Positions 38,485 to 46,653 of a stretch of 64,000 nt of DNA are shown piece after piece (position 1 is the first letter of the stretch; each line of letters begins with the position of its first letter). The notes beneath the pieces are model-generated. The model made no database searches. It had not been told where the DNA came from and was given only the letters and a program-made list of their open reading frames with translations. Made by a program: the position numbers and the translations under genes. Where the stretch lies: contig CACZGH010000001.1 of the NCBI GenBank assembly GCA_902780635.1, positions 1 to 64,000 on the forward strand, read 5' to 3'. The DNA comes from an uncultured Prevotellaceae bacterium. Its GTDB lineage: Bacteria; Bacteroidota; Bacteroidia; Bacteroidales; Bacteroidaceae.

Positions 38485-39005
38485 GGTGTGTAGATAAATA
38501 ATTAGTAATTAGTAATTAGTAGATAGTAAGAGGCGATAAAAAATTAGTAATTAGTAATTAGTAACTGAACTTTCCCACCTTTTTTTATCACGAATTAGAG
38601 AATTAGAGAATAATCTTGAAAACAGTCACTTCGGAGTGAAGAATTCTATAATTCTAAAATTCGTGAAAAAAATACACGTGATATTGCACACCCTAATTAC
38701 GAAATATGGAGATTAAAAAAGGGAGAAAAAGGCAGAAAAAGGCAGAAAAATTGTTGGTTTAGTTGACATGTAGACGAGTTGTTCAATCTCCCCTCCTTTG
38801 GAGGGTGCGGGGGAGGTATAATTTGTCGGGCTCGGAGGCCCGACCTCCTAAGTTCTAATAGACGAGTAGACAAGTTGTCTATTAGTTAGTGGTAAGAGGT
38901 GAGAGAATACCCCTGCAAACAACTTGTCTACTCGTCTACTTGTCTACTCGTATACTTGTCAACTGTCAACTGTCAACTGTCAACTAAACAATCAACTTCA
39001 CTCCC
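38485..39005. repeat. Intergenic repeat mosaic between the STAS and DUF1232 genes
   Basis: TAATTAGTAATTAGTAG repeats start about 15 bases after the STAS stop. Then come the AATTCT/AGAATT inverted block with CACGTGATATTGCACACCC (38590-38705), T/A-rich GGCAGAAAAA units, the GC palindrome block (38825-38850), CTCGTCTACTTGTC blocks, and heptamers (38953-38988). No gene. Confidence 0.8.
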
Positions 39006-39404
39006 TTAGTCTTCGGTCGTTGAGTCGAGGAATTCCTCCACTTCCTGCAGTTCATCCTCATCAAACCACTCTGAGAGTTTATCCATGGCTTTCTGTCTGA
39101 CCTCCACAGGCACGTCTACCCATATTTTGTTGATGACATAGGCCAGCACCGCCATGTCGTCGGTCAGTCCGACGATGGGGAATGCGTCGGGCAGCGCATC
39201 AAGCGGACTGATGAGATAGCCGAGTGCACCGACAATGATGGCTTTATCTTTGATAGACACATCCTTACTCTGGAGCGTATAGTAGAGCACAAAAGCATAA
39301 TAGACAAGCTTAGACCCTGCACGTTTGGCAATACGTGAGATTTTCTCCACAAATCCCTTTGCAGAGAATTTGTCTGAATAGGACATAAAATCTGGTAATT
39401 CCAT
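39006..39404 (-). CDS. DUF1232 (YkvA-like) protein
   Basis: 132 aa. The DUF1232 core AIIVGALGYLISPLDALPDAFPIVGLTDDMAVL lies in the middle of the chain (key residues: ISPLDALPD, then GxTDD). It has one or two hydrophobic segments and an acidic C-terminal tail. Members are small membrane-associated proteins of unknown role. A full promoter lies 35 bases upstream, and transcription diverges from the neighbouring small membrane protein gene. Confidence 0.85.
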   Translation of the reverse strand: MELPDFMSYSDKFSAKGFVEKISRIAKRAGSKLVYYAFVLYYTLQSKDVSIKDKAIIVGALGYLISPLDALPDAFPIVGLTDDMAVLAYVINKIWVDVPVEVRQKAMDKLSEWFDEDELQEVEEFLDSTTED

Positions 39405-39438
39405 ATTGTCAAAAAATTAATTGTTGAAAAATCGGGCT

Positions 39439-39469
39439 CAAAATTACACTTTTTTTTCAATTACACAAA
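39439..39469 (-). promoter_or_regulatory. Promoter of the DUF1232 gene
   Basis: Minus strand TTTG (39466-39469), 19 bases, TAATTTTG (39439-39446). Confidence 0.78.
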
Positions 39470-39475
39470 ATATTA

Positions 39476-39507
39476 TTTGGAATAAAGGACTTTTTGATGT
39501 AACTTCG
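39476..39507 (+). promoter_or_regulatory. Promoter of the small membrane protein gene
   Basis: TTTG (39476-39479), 20 bases, TAACTTCG (39500-39507), one base off the TAnnTTTG consensus. Divergent from, and partly back-to-back with, the DUF1232 promoter. Confidence 0.6.
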
Positions 39508-39530
39508 CAGAAAAATAAACCAATCGACCT

Positions 39531-39920
39531 ATGCAGAACAACATACTTGACGACATGGAGCACCGAATCCGAAAAGTGATTGCGGACAACAGAGACAAAG
39601 ACGGTTTTCCAAACTTAGAACAATACAATGTCACCGAGGAAGAGTTTGACGACTATTTGTTTTACAAACAGGCCGTGATAGACGATGTGGACTCTCTGCG
39701 TAAGAAATATACCATCTACTCCATCATCTTTATCATCCCATTCTTGGTGATGTCATTTTATGAGACCACGCTGACCAACATGTTCATCGCACTGGGTGCC
39801 GGTGCTGTGCTCTGTTTCATCTATTATCTGCTCACCATCCTTGTCAATTTCATCAGGATGAAGAGGCTTCACAATGAGGCCATCGAGAGATATATCGCCG
39901 ATGTGTTGAAATTCGAATGA
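39531..39920 (+). CDS. Hypothetical membrane protein, two TM segments
   Basis: 129 aa. Charged N-terminal half (residues 1-58), then two hydrophobic segments (about 61-78, IYSIIFIIPFLVMSF, and 84-108, MFIALGAGAVLCFIYYLL) and a basic, helical C-terminus. No family recognised. It ends 15 bases before the convergent DUF4468 gene. Confidence 0.65.
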   Translation: MQNNILDDMEHRIRKVIADNRDKDGFPNLEQYNVTEEEFDDYLFYKQAVIDDVDSLRKKYTIYSIIFIIPFLVMSFYETTLTNMFIALGAGAVLCFIYYLLTILVNFIRMKRLHNEAIERYIADVLKFE

Positions 39921-39935
39921 GGCTGGCCATGAGGA

Positions 39936-40664
39936 TCACCAGTCGTCATCCTCATTGCCGATCACTCCGTTTTTCACAGCCTCCTCCACCTTGTCGATGA
40001 TGGCATTGGAATAAGCGTGCGACATCACGAGGGCCTTGGAGCAGGTGCGTTTCTGCGGGTCTTTCTCCACGAAGGGATAATGCCGTGCTATCTCCCACTT
40101 GTCGTCATAGAGATTGGCGTTGGTCTTGTCTTCCGACTTACGCTTCGAGTCACCATAAGTTCGTTTGTCGGGGTCGGACAGGCTAAGCCATCCACCGCTC
40201 ACATCACTCAGGATGTCGTAGTTTTGCACGGTGTAGGTGACGCGCACTTTGCCATCCTTGATGTCTAAGCGGATCACCGGTGTGATACTGACAGAATACT
40301 TGTTGAGCGTGCCGGTATGCTCGGCGATGTTTTTCAGCGTCGACGACACGATGATACAGCCCGCCTCCTTGTCGTTGAGGGTGATGGCCTGCTTGTCGGG
40401 GAAGGTGGCAGTCACCCAATAGTTGAGCGCCACATACAATTGCTGCTTCGTCTTGCCCGGTGCCTGGATCACCTCCTGATAGGTGATACCCTCATTCTTG
40501 TCAAGGGTCAGTGTGCTGGCCAGGTTGGCGGCGGCATCCAGCCATTTTTCTCCATATTTCTGCTTGGCATATTTCTCCAAGTCGGCTATCTTCATCACTT
40601 GTGCCTGAGCCATCAAAGAGCAGCAAAACAAGACGGCTACAATCATCATCATCTTCTGTTTCAT
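39936..40664 (-). CDS. Secreted DUF4468 protein
   Basis: 242 aa from the chosen ATG (MKQKMMMIV). Signal peptide ending LMAQAQ, then a DUF4468 domain: YQEVIQAPGKTKQQLYVALNYW, followed by DKEAGCIIV, matches the family pattern of a short helix-strand fold common in Bacteroidota periplasmic proteins. The upstream ATG at 40709 lies inside the promoter box, so it is rejected. Role unknown. Confidence 0.8.
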   Translation of the reverse strand: MKQKMMMIVAVLFCCSLMAQAQVMKIADLEKYAKQKYGEKWLDAAANLASTLTLDKNEGITYQEVIQAPGKTKQQLYVALNYWVTATFPDKQAITLNDKEAGCIIVSSTLKNIAEHTGTLNKYSVSITPVIRLDIKDGKVRVTYTVQNYDILSDVSGGWLSLSDPDKRTYGDSKRKSEDKTNANLYDDKWEIARHYPFVEKDPQKRTCSKALVMSHAYSNAIIDKVEEAVKNGVIGNEDDDW

Positions 40665-40706
40665 TTTCTTTTTGTGTTTGGTTGATTCTATTTGCCTAAC
40701 AAGCGC

Positions 40707-40738
40707 CAAAATTAAACAAATTCAGACGGAAATGCAAA
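40707..40738 (-). promoter_or_regulatory. Promoter of the DUF4468 gene
   Basis: Minus strand TTTG (40735-40738), 20 bases, TAATTTTG (40707-40714). Decides for the ATG at 40664. Confidence 0.78.
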
Positions 40739-40791
40739 TAAGAAATGAAAAAAAAACGAAATAAATATGCTCATATTTCAGGAAAAAACAT

Positions 40792-40799
40792 TAATTTTG
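40792..40799 (+). promoter_or_regulatory. -7 box of pgk
   Basis: TAATTTTG, 44 bases before the pgk ATG. The upstream TTTG element is not clear. Confidence 0.6.
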
Positions 40800-40843
40800 C
40801 AAGATAGATACGAATATTCGTTAATTTCTAATAAATTACATCT

Positions 40844-42091
40844 ATGACAATTGATCAATTCAATTTTGCCGGAAAAAAGGCAATCGTTCGCGTGGACTTC
40901 AATGTCCCCCTTGATGAAAATGGTAAAATCACCGACGACACCCGCATCCGCGGTGCTCTTCCCACACTGAAGAAGATACTCGCCGACGGTGGTGCACTGA
41001 TCATTATGTCTCACATGGGCAAGCCCAAAGGCAAAGTCAACGCCAAGTTCTCTCTCGGCCAGATCACCGAGGCTGTGGCCGCTGCCTTAGGCACACCTGT
41101 GAAATTCGCCCCTGACTGCGCCAAAGCCAAAGAAGCCGCCGACGCTCTGCAGCCCGGTGAGGTGCTGCTGCTTGAGAACCTGCGCTTCTATCCCGAAGAG
41201 GAGGGCAAGCCAGTAGGTATCGAGAAGACCGACCCCGCTTACGACGACGCCAAGAAGGCCATGAAGAAGAGCCAGAAAGAGTTTGCCAAGACATTGGCCA
41301 GCTATGCTGACTGCTATGTGATGGACGCCTTCGGTACCGCTCACCGCAAGCACGCTTCTACCGCTGTCATCGACGAGTTCTTCGACAAAGACCACAAGAT
41401 GCTGGGCTATCTGATGGAGAAAGAGGTCAAGGCTGTTGACAACGTGCTCGGCAACATCAAGCGCCCGTTCACCGCTATCATGGGTGGCTCTAAAGTCTCC
41501 ACCAAGATCGGTATCATCGAGAACCTGCTCGGCAAGGTGGACAACCTCATCCTCTGTGGTGGTATGACCTATACCTTTGCCAAGGCTCAGGGTGGTAAGA
41601 TTGGCAACTCCATCTGCGAGGACGACAAGCTCGACGTGGCACTCTCTGTGATGGAGAAGGCCAAGGAGAACGGTGTCAACCTGGTGCTGGGCACTGACTG
41701 TGTGGCTGCCGACGCTTTCGCCAACGACGCCAACACCCAGATCTGCCCCTCCAACGACATCCCCGACGGATGGGAGGGACTGGACGCTGGTCCTGAGACC
41801 CGCAAGGCATTTGCCGACGCCATCAAAGACGCCAAGACCATCCTTTGGAACGGTCCTGCCGGCGTGTTTGAGTTCGACAACTTCATCGGCGGCTCCAAAG
41901 CTATCGCTGACGCGATTGCAGAAGCCACAGCCAACGGTGCCTTCTCACTGATCGGTGGTGGTGACTCCGTGGCTTGCATCAACAAGTTTGGCATGGCCGA
42001 CCAGGTGTCATATATCTCCACAGGTGGCGGCGCTCTGCTCGAGGCCATCGAGGGCAAAGTGCTTCCAGGCGTGGCTGCTATTGAGGCATAA
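40844..42091 (+). CDS. pgk: Phosphoglycerate kinase
   Basis: Glycolytic enzyme transferring phosphate from 1,3-bisphosphoglycerate to ADP. 415 aa, full length. Signatures: the family motif [21 protein letters not shown] near the start, [56 protein letters not shown] and the nucleotide-site GGGDSVA. The following hairpin at 42114-42146 ends the transcript. Codon use is that of a highly expressed gene. Confidence 0.98.
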   Translation: MTIDQFNFAGKKAIVRVDFNVPLDENGKITDDTRIRGALPTLKKILADGGALIIMSHMGKPKGKVNAKFSLGQITEAVAAALGTPVKFAPDCAKAKEAADALQPGEVLLLENLRFYPEEEGKPVGIEKTDPAYDDAKKAMKKSQKEFAKTLASYADCYVMDAFGTAHRKHASTAVIDEFFDKDHKMLGYLMEKEVKAVDNVLGNIKRPFTAIMGGSKVSTKIGIIENLLGKVDNLILCGGMTYTFAKAQGGKIGNSICEDDKLDVALSVMEKAKENGVNLVLGTDCVAADAFANDANTQICPSNDIPDGWEGLDAGPETRKAFADAIKDAKTILWNGPAGVFEFDNFIGGSKAIADAIAEATANGAFSLIGGGDSVACINKFGMADQVSYISTGGGALLEAIEGKVLPGVAAIEA

Positions 42092-42113
42092 ATAAAAGAT
42101 ATTCAAGATCATC

Positions 42114-42146
42114 AAATGGCGTTGCCAGCAGGCAACGCCATTTTTC
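42114..42146 (+). terminator. Terminator of pgk
   Basis: Perfect stem ATGGCGTTGCC/GGCAACGCCAT with AGCA loop, followed by TTTTT. Confidence 0.9.
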
Positions 42147-42168
42147 AACGATTTAAACGATCAACACC

Positions 42169-43698
42169 ATGAGCACACCCGGAAGCAAAATACTCATTCT
42201 GTTGCTCACCTCCGTGGGACTCATCTGTACGGCATATTTGATATCTAAGCGCATGAAAACCCATACCCCACTCCATCCCGCACCTGTCATCAGGCCTGCG
42301 GCACAGGCGGGACGTTTCTATGAGAGCGACCCCACCCTATTAAGTCAGGATATCGACAGTCTGCTGGCACACCACACCCAGACTGCCGTCGAAGATCATC
42401 TGGCAGCGCTCATCGTGCCTCATGCGGGGCACTATTTCTCAGGCAATGTGGCTGCCTGCGCCTATATGTCCATCAACCCTAAAAAGTCATATAAGCGCAT
42501 CTTTCTGATCGGTCCCAGCCACTACGAATGGCTCAACGGCGCGTCTGTCAACAGCGAGGCCGACTTTTACGCCACGCCTCTGGGCAGGGTGCCGGTAGAC
42601 CATGAGACGGCCTGTCAGTTGGAAGAGGCCGACAGTGTGTTCCGCTATCGTGCGCAAGCCCATGACCGGGAGCACTGTCTGGAAGTGCAACTGCCCTTCC
42701 TCCAGCGGCGTTGGGGTGGCAAGATGCCACCCATCGTGCCAATCATCATCTCGACCAACAACTACATGCAGCTACAACACATCGCTGAGGTGCTGAGACC
42801 CTACTTCAATGACGACAACCTCTTCATCATCAGCAGCGATTTCTCCCACTACCCCTCCTACAAAGACGCTTATGAGGTGGACGCCCTGACGGGCAAGGCC
42901 ATCATGAGCGGTGACGTGGCACAATTGATCGCCACGCTCGAGAGCAACGACAAAAAAGGCATCAGCAACCTCGAGACCAGTGCCTGTGGCGAGTTTCCCA
43001 TCATCACGCTCATGCTTCTGCTCAACAAGAGTTATGAGATCAAACATTTACTGTACCAAAACTCAGGCGACATCGACCACCACGACCCGCAACGGGTGGT
43101 TGGCTACCACGCCTTCGCCATCACTCGTCAAGCAGGAGCCCAAGCCTCACCCACCGGCTTCACGCTGACAGAGGAAGAGAAAGGCCTGCTGAAGCAACTG
43201 GCCCGGGAGAGCATTCTCAGCGCTTTCGACAGCACAGTGGTCACCTGTGCCGCCCAATGCCGGCAGCACCCCACCCTGCTGCAGCCCTGCGGTGCGTTTG
43301 TCACCCTCACCAAGCGAGGCCAACTGCGCGGCTGTATCGGTCATTTCGGCGAGGACACACCTCTCTATGAGATGGTCAGCGAGATGGCGAAGTCGGCCGC
43401 TTTTGAAGACCCGCGCTTCCCTGAGCTGCGTCGTGACGAACTGGACAAGATTGGCATCGAGATATCCGTCCTCACACCGAGAAAGCGCATCCACAGTTTA
43501 GACGAGTTTGAGCTGCACCGCCATGGCATCTATATCCGTAAGGGCTACCGCAGCGGCACGTTCCTGCCACAGGTGGCCGACGAGGTGAACTGGACAAAAG
43601 AGGAGTTTGTGGGCCACTGTTCGCGTGACAAGGCAGGACTGGGATGGGATGGCTGGAAAGATGCCGAACTGTTTGTCTATGAAGCGATTGTATTCTGA
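42169..43698 (+). CDS. AmmeMemoRadiSam proteins B and A fused (MEMO1-AMMECR1)
   Basis: 509 aa. A hydrophobic segment at about residues 8-26 (ILILLLTSVGLICTAYLI), followed by SKRMK, is a membrane anchor or uncleaved signal. The MEMO domain (about 40-325) has PAAQAGRFY, PHAGHYFSG, GPSHYEW, SSDFSHY and ETSACGEF; the two His and one Cys match the metal-site positions of the MEMO fold. The AMMECR1 domain (about 335-505) has the hallmark LRGCIG and VLTPRKRI. The radical SAM partner starts on the last base of this stop codon, so all three parts of the AmmeMemoRadiSam system are co-expressed. Their biochemical product is not established. Confidence 0.93.
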   Translation: MSTPGSKILILLLTSVGLICTAYLISKRMKTHTPLHPAPVIRPAAQAGRFYESDPTLLSQDIDSLLAHHTQTAVEDHLAALIVPHAGHYFSGNVAACAYMSINPKKSYKRIFLIGPSHYEWLNGASVNSEADFYATPLGRVPVDHETACQLEEADSVFRYRAQAHDREHCLEVQLPFLQRRWGGKMPPIVPIIISTNNYMQLQHIAEVLRPYFNDDNLFIISSDFSHYPSYKDAYEVDALTGKAIMSGDVAQLIATLESNDKKGISNLETSACGEFPIITLMLLLNKSYEIKHLLYQNSGDIDHHDPQRVVGYHAFAITRQAGAQASPTGFTLTEEEKGLLKQLARESILSAFDSTVVTCAAQCRQHPTLLQPCGAFVTLTKRGQLRGCIGHFGEDTPLYEMVSEMAKSAAFEDPRFPELRRDELDKIGIEISVLTPRKRIHSLDEFELHRHGIYIRKGYRSGTFLPQVADEVNWTKEEFVGHCSRDKAGLGWDGWKDAELFVYEAIVF

Positions 43699-44570
43699 TG
43701 AACCCACACGAATGTAAATACTACCAGCGGCGGGACAAGGGGCAGGTGGAGTGTCTGCTCTGCCCCCACCACTGCCATATCGCCGAGGGAAGGACAGGCA
43801 TCTGCCGCAGTCGGCGCAATAGCGGGGGCACGCTCATCAGCGAAGCCTACGCTCATCCCTGTGCGCTCGCCATCGACCCTATAGAGAAGAAGCCGCTCTA
43901 TCACTTTCACCCTGGCACGAAATGTCTGTCCATCGCATGCACAGGGTGCAATTTCCATTGCCTCAACTGCCAGAACCATGACATCTCTCAGGCGGCACCC
44001 CATCAGGTGGAGCGCGGCTACTTGTCGCCAGAAAGAGTGGTGGAAATCTGCCTGGACCAAGGTTGCCCTGGCATCGCCTACACTTATACGGAGCCGCTCA
44101 CCTATATAGAATATGTGTCGGACATGGCACGGTTGGCTCACGAGCGCCGTTTGTGGAATATCCTCGTCACCGCAGGTTATGTGTGCGAGGAGCCTTTGCG
44201 TGACCTGTTGCCTTTGCTCGATGCAGCCAACGTAGACCTGAAATCATTCAGCGACGAGACGTATCAGCGTGTGAGTGGCGGCCGACTGTCGGTGGTGCTT
44301 GACACCATCCTTGCCATGAAGGATGCGGGCGTTTGGCTGGAACTGACCAACCTCGTCATCCCTGGTGTCAACGACGACCCGGAGATGATCAGACAGATGT
44401 GCCAGTGGCTGAGCAGCCATGGTCTTTCTAATGCGCCCCTCCACTTCAGCCGTTTCTTCCCCCAATACCGTATGAAAGACATTCCCCCTACCCCTCTCAA
44501 GACTTTGCAGATGGCCCGCCGCATCGCCCAAGAGGAGGGCATCCTGCATGTTTATCTGGGGAATGTGTGA
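43698..44570 (+). CDS. AmmeMemoRadiSam system radical SAM enzyme
   Basis: 290 aa. The radical SAM cluster CNFHCLNCQN lies near residue 84 (CxxxCxxC). An N-terminal Cys-rich segment (CLLCPHHCHIAEGRTGICRSR) also fits this family. AYTYTEP, NVDLKSFSD and TNLVIPGVND follow. The protein ends at HVYLGNV, where family members usually continue with a TYCPxCG zinc-ribbon-like tail, so the C-terminus appears truncated. A remnant of the window's hairpin element begins 15 bases after the stop. Overlaps the upstream fusion gene by one base. Confidence 0.92.
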   Translation: MNPHECKYYQRRDKGQVECLLCPHHCHIAEGRTGICRSRRNSGGTLISEAYAHPCALAIDPIEKKPLYHFHPGTKCLSIACTGCNFHCLNCQNHDISQAAPHQVERGYLSPERVVEICLDQGCPGIAYTYTEPLTYIEYVSDMARLAHERRLWNILVTAGYVCEEPLRDLLPLLDAANVDLKSFSDETYQRVSGGRLSVVLDTILAMKDAGVWLELTNLVIPGVNDDPEMIRQMCQWLSSHGLSNAPLHFSRFFPQYRMKDIPPTPLKTLQMARRIAQEEGILHVYLGNV

Positions 44571-44584
44571 GATAGTCATTAAGA

Positions 44585-44616
44585 AATTGAGCGAAAGTGA
44601 AGCTTTAATAAAAAAG
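44585..44616. repeat. Remnant of the MITE-like element's right end
   Basis: AAGAAATTGAGCGAAAGTGAAGC then TTTAATAAA (split here) matches the right end of the element at 56290-56457 at about 27 of 32 positions. Nothing else of the element is left. It sits just after the short radical SAM gene. Confidence 0.5.
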
Positions 44617-44623
44617 GAATAGA

Positions 44624-45355
44624 ATGGAAACAACAAAAGGAACATACACCTACAAATATCCTCGGCCATCGGTGACGACAGACTGCGTGATCTTTGGCTA
44701 TGATGCCAAGGAAGGTCTGTCAGTGCTGCTGGTAGAACGTGGTTTCGAACCATACAAAGGATGCTGGGCTTTCCCAGGGGGATTTCTGAATATGGACGAG
44801 ACCACAGAGGAAGGCGCTCTCCGTGAATTGAAAGAGGAGACAGCGTTTGACGTGGAAAAAGGATTAATGGAACAATTGGGTTGTTTCTCCGACGTGGACC
44901 GTGACCCACGCGGACGGTGCATCACCATCGCCTATTATGCACTGGTGCAGAAAGGCTCCGTCAAAGGAAGCGACGACGCCAAGGACGCACGGTGGTTTCC
45001 CGTCAACGAGATACCCCAACTGGCTTTCGACCATGACAAAATACTCCACGAGGCACTCAAACGCCTGAAGGAGCTGCTTTTCTTCCAGCCCATCGGTTTT
45101 AGTTTATTGCCAGAGGTCTTCACGATGTCACAGCTACAGGCTCTCTATGAGACGATTCTGGAGCAACGTTTCAACCGCCGACACTTCTCCAGCAAAATGT
45201 TGAAGTTAGGTATCCTGGAAGAAACAGGTGAACGTCCCATCAATGCGGCCAAGGCGGCTCCCATCCGATATAGGTTCAACCCCGAAAAGTATCAAGAGGC
45301 AAAGGAACAAGGATTCAGACTGATTCTTAACCCTTGTCTCTTTAGAGTTAAATAG
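44624..45355 (+). CDS. NUDIX hydrolase with C-terminal winged helix (NrtR-like)
   Basis: 243 aa. NUDIX fold in residues 15-145 with box GGFLNMDETTEEGALRELKEE followed by TA: the canonical GX5EX7REUXEEXGU with the late Gly replaced by Ala. The C-terminal ~85 residues (FSLLPEVFTMSQLQALYETIL, then RHFSSKMLKLGILEETG) form the winged-helix module found in NrtR-type NUDIX regulators. It could hydrolyse ADP-ribose or sense it, or both. The acidic catalytic residues of the box are present, so an active enzyme is likely. No NAD genes lie nearby. Confidence 0.88.
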   Translation: METTKGTYTYKYPRPSVTTDCVIFGYDAKEGLSVLLVERGFEPYKGCWAFPGGFLNMDETTEEGALRELKEETAFDVEKGLMEQLGCFSDVDRDPRGRCITIAYYALVQKGSVKGSDDAKDARWFPVNEIPQLAFDHDKILHEALKRLKELLFFQPIGFSLLPEVFTMSQLQALYETILEQRFNRRHFSSKMLKLGILEETGERPINAAKAAPIRYRFNPEKYQEAKEQGFRLILNPCLFRVK

Positions 45356-46141
45356 GAGATCGGGCCTCCGAGCCCGAAAAATGGCACCTCGCACGCCCCT
45401 CCAAAGGAGGGAAGATTGAACAACTCGTCTACTTGTTTTTTCTTCCTTTTTTGGGGGTGCTTTAGCACCTTTTTCTCCCTTTTTCCTCCTTTTTCCACCT
45501 TTTTGATCTTTATTTTCTTCTTAATATCAAGCAGTTTGCTTGAGAGGGTCACAACCAACCCTCCCCTTCCTTATCCTAAGGAAGGGTCTCTACCCCAACC
45601 CAAGGCCCTTCCCCTTTCCAGGGAAAGGGATGCAACCGCTCCTATCCAGTCGCTCGTACACTAAGGGATGCTCGACCCATCAAAGGGTCGGCATGATTTT
45701 TAACGCAACAAAGTTGCGATTGTTGATGCGGGCAAGCCCGCCCTTCTAGTGCAAAATAATGGTAAATGGTGAGAGAAGACTCTTGAAATAACTTGCCTAC
45801 TAAACAAGCAATTTGTCTACTCGTCTACTTGCCTACTAAACAAGCAATTTGTCAACTAAAACTTAGGAGGTCGGGCCTCCGAGCCCGACAAAGAGTTTTT
45901 TGTGTACTTTTGCGGGCTCGGAGGCCCGCACTCCTACAGTTTGTCTACTTTTTTCAACTTTTTTTGGGGGGTGCCTTGGCACCTTTTTCTGCCTTTTTCC
46001 TCCTTTTTCCACCTTTTTGATCTATGTATTTTTCATTGTAGCCAGTCTATCAACCTGTAGGGGTCATCAGACATAGGTCATCAAACATCGGAGATCCTAC
46101 ATCGGACATCTTCCTTCAGCCTTTTTGATCTTTATATTCTT
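45356..46141. repeat. Intergenic repeat mosaic between the NUDIX and thioesterase genes
   Basis: The GC palindrome block appears three times (45358-45380, 45866-45892, 45912-45935). T-rich GGGTGC/GCACC pieces occur twice (45450-45500, 45955-46020). The 155-bp AACCCTCCCC..GGTCGGCATGA block (45539-45694) repeats 17937-18093. CTCGTCTACTTGCC units, ATGGTGAGAG, and GTCATCAGACAT/CATCGGACAT units (46045-46110) follow. No gene. Confidence 0.8.
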
Positions 46142-46627
46142 CTAGAACGGGAGCATGGTTTCTCGTTCCACCTCACAATTCAGAAACCCCATCTCGCGGG
46201 CTTTCTCCTCGCCAAGAGCGAAATAGATGGCATCTCCCTCGGCACAGACCTCACCTTTTGCATTCTCCACCTCCACATGGATGGTGACAAAATGACGCTT
46301 GCGATCTGCTATGCGGGCGCGGATGGTGATTTGCGGCTCTGTGGCCGACAGCGACTTGCGGAAACTGACACTAAGCCGTGAGGTGAGACCAGCGGTCTGC
46401 AGTTTGCGTGTCACTACCCATCCTGCCGTCTCGTCAATGAGCGTGCTGATGATGCCGCCATGCAACACGCCGATCCATCCCTGATAATGCTCTTGCGGAC
46501 GCCAGAAGCTGATGACGTCGTCGCCCTCCTCAAAGAATTCCATGTGCAGGCCGATGGGGTTATTGGGAGCACAACCGAAGCAGTTGTACCCCTCTTTGTG
46601 CAACCAGGGATTGATGATTTTTCGCAT
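46142..46627 (-). CDS. PaaI-type hotdog-fold acyl-CoA thioesterase
   Basis: 161 aa. The hotdog thioesterase motif HGGIISTLIDETAGWV lies near residues 56-70, with the HGG/D pair of the 4HBT family. An N-terminal CFGCxPxNPIGLHMxF segment is typical of PaaI-like proteins that act on acyl-CoA. Last gene of the minus-strand run, 26 bases after the DUF5686 gene. Role in the operon unclear; acyl-chain recycling is a guess. Confidence 0.85.
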   Translation of the reverse strand: MRKIINPWLHKEGYNCFGCAPNNPIGLHMEFFEEGDDVISFWRPQEHYQGWIGVLHGGIISTLIDETAGWVVTRKLQTAGLTSRLSVSFRKSLSATEPQITIRARIADRKRHFVTIHVEVENAKGEVCAEGDAIYFALGEEKAREMGFLNCEVERETMLPF

Positions 46628-46653
46628 TTTGATATCGTCGTTTTGAGTTGTTA

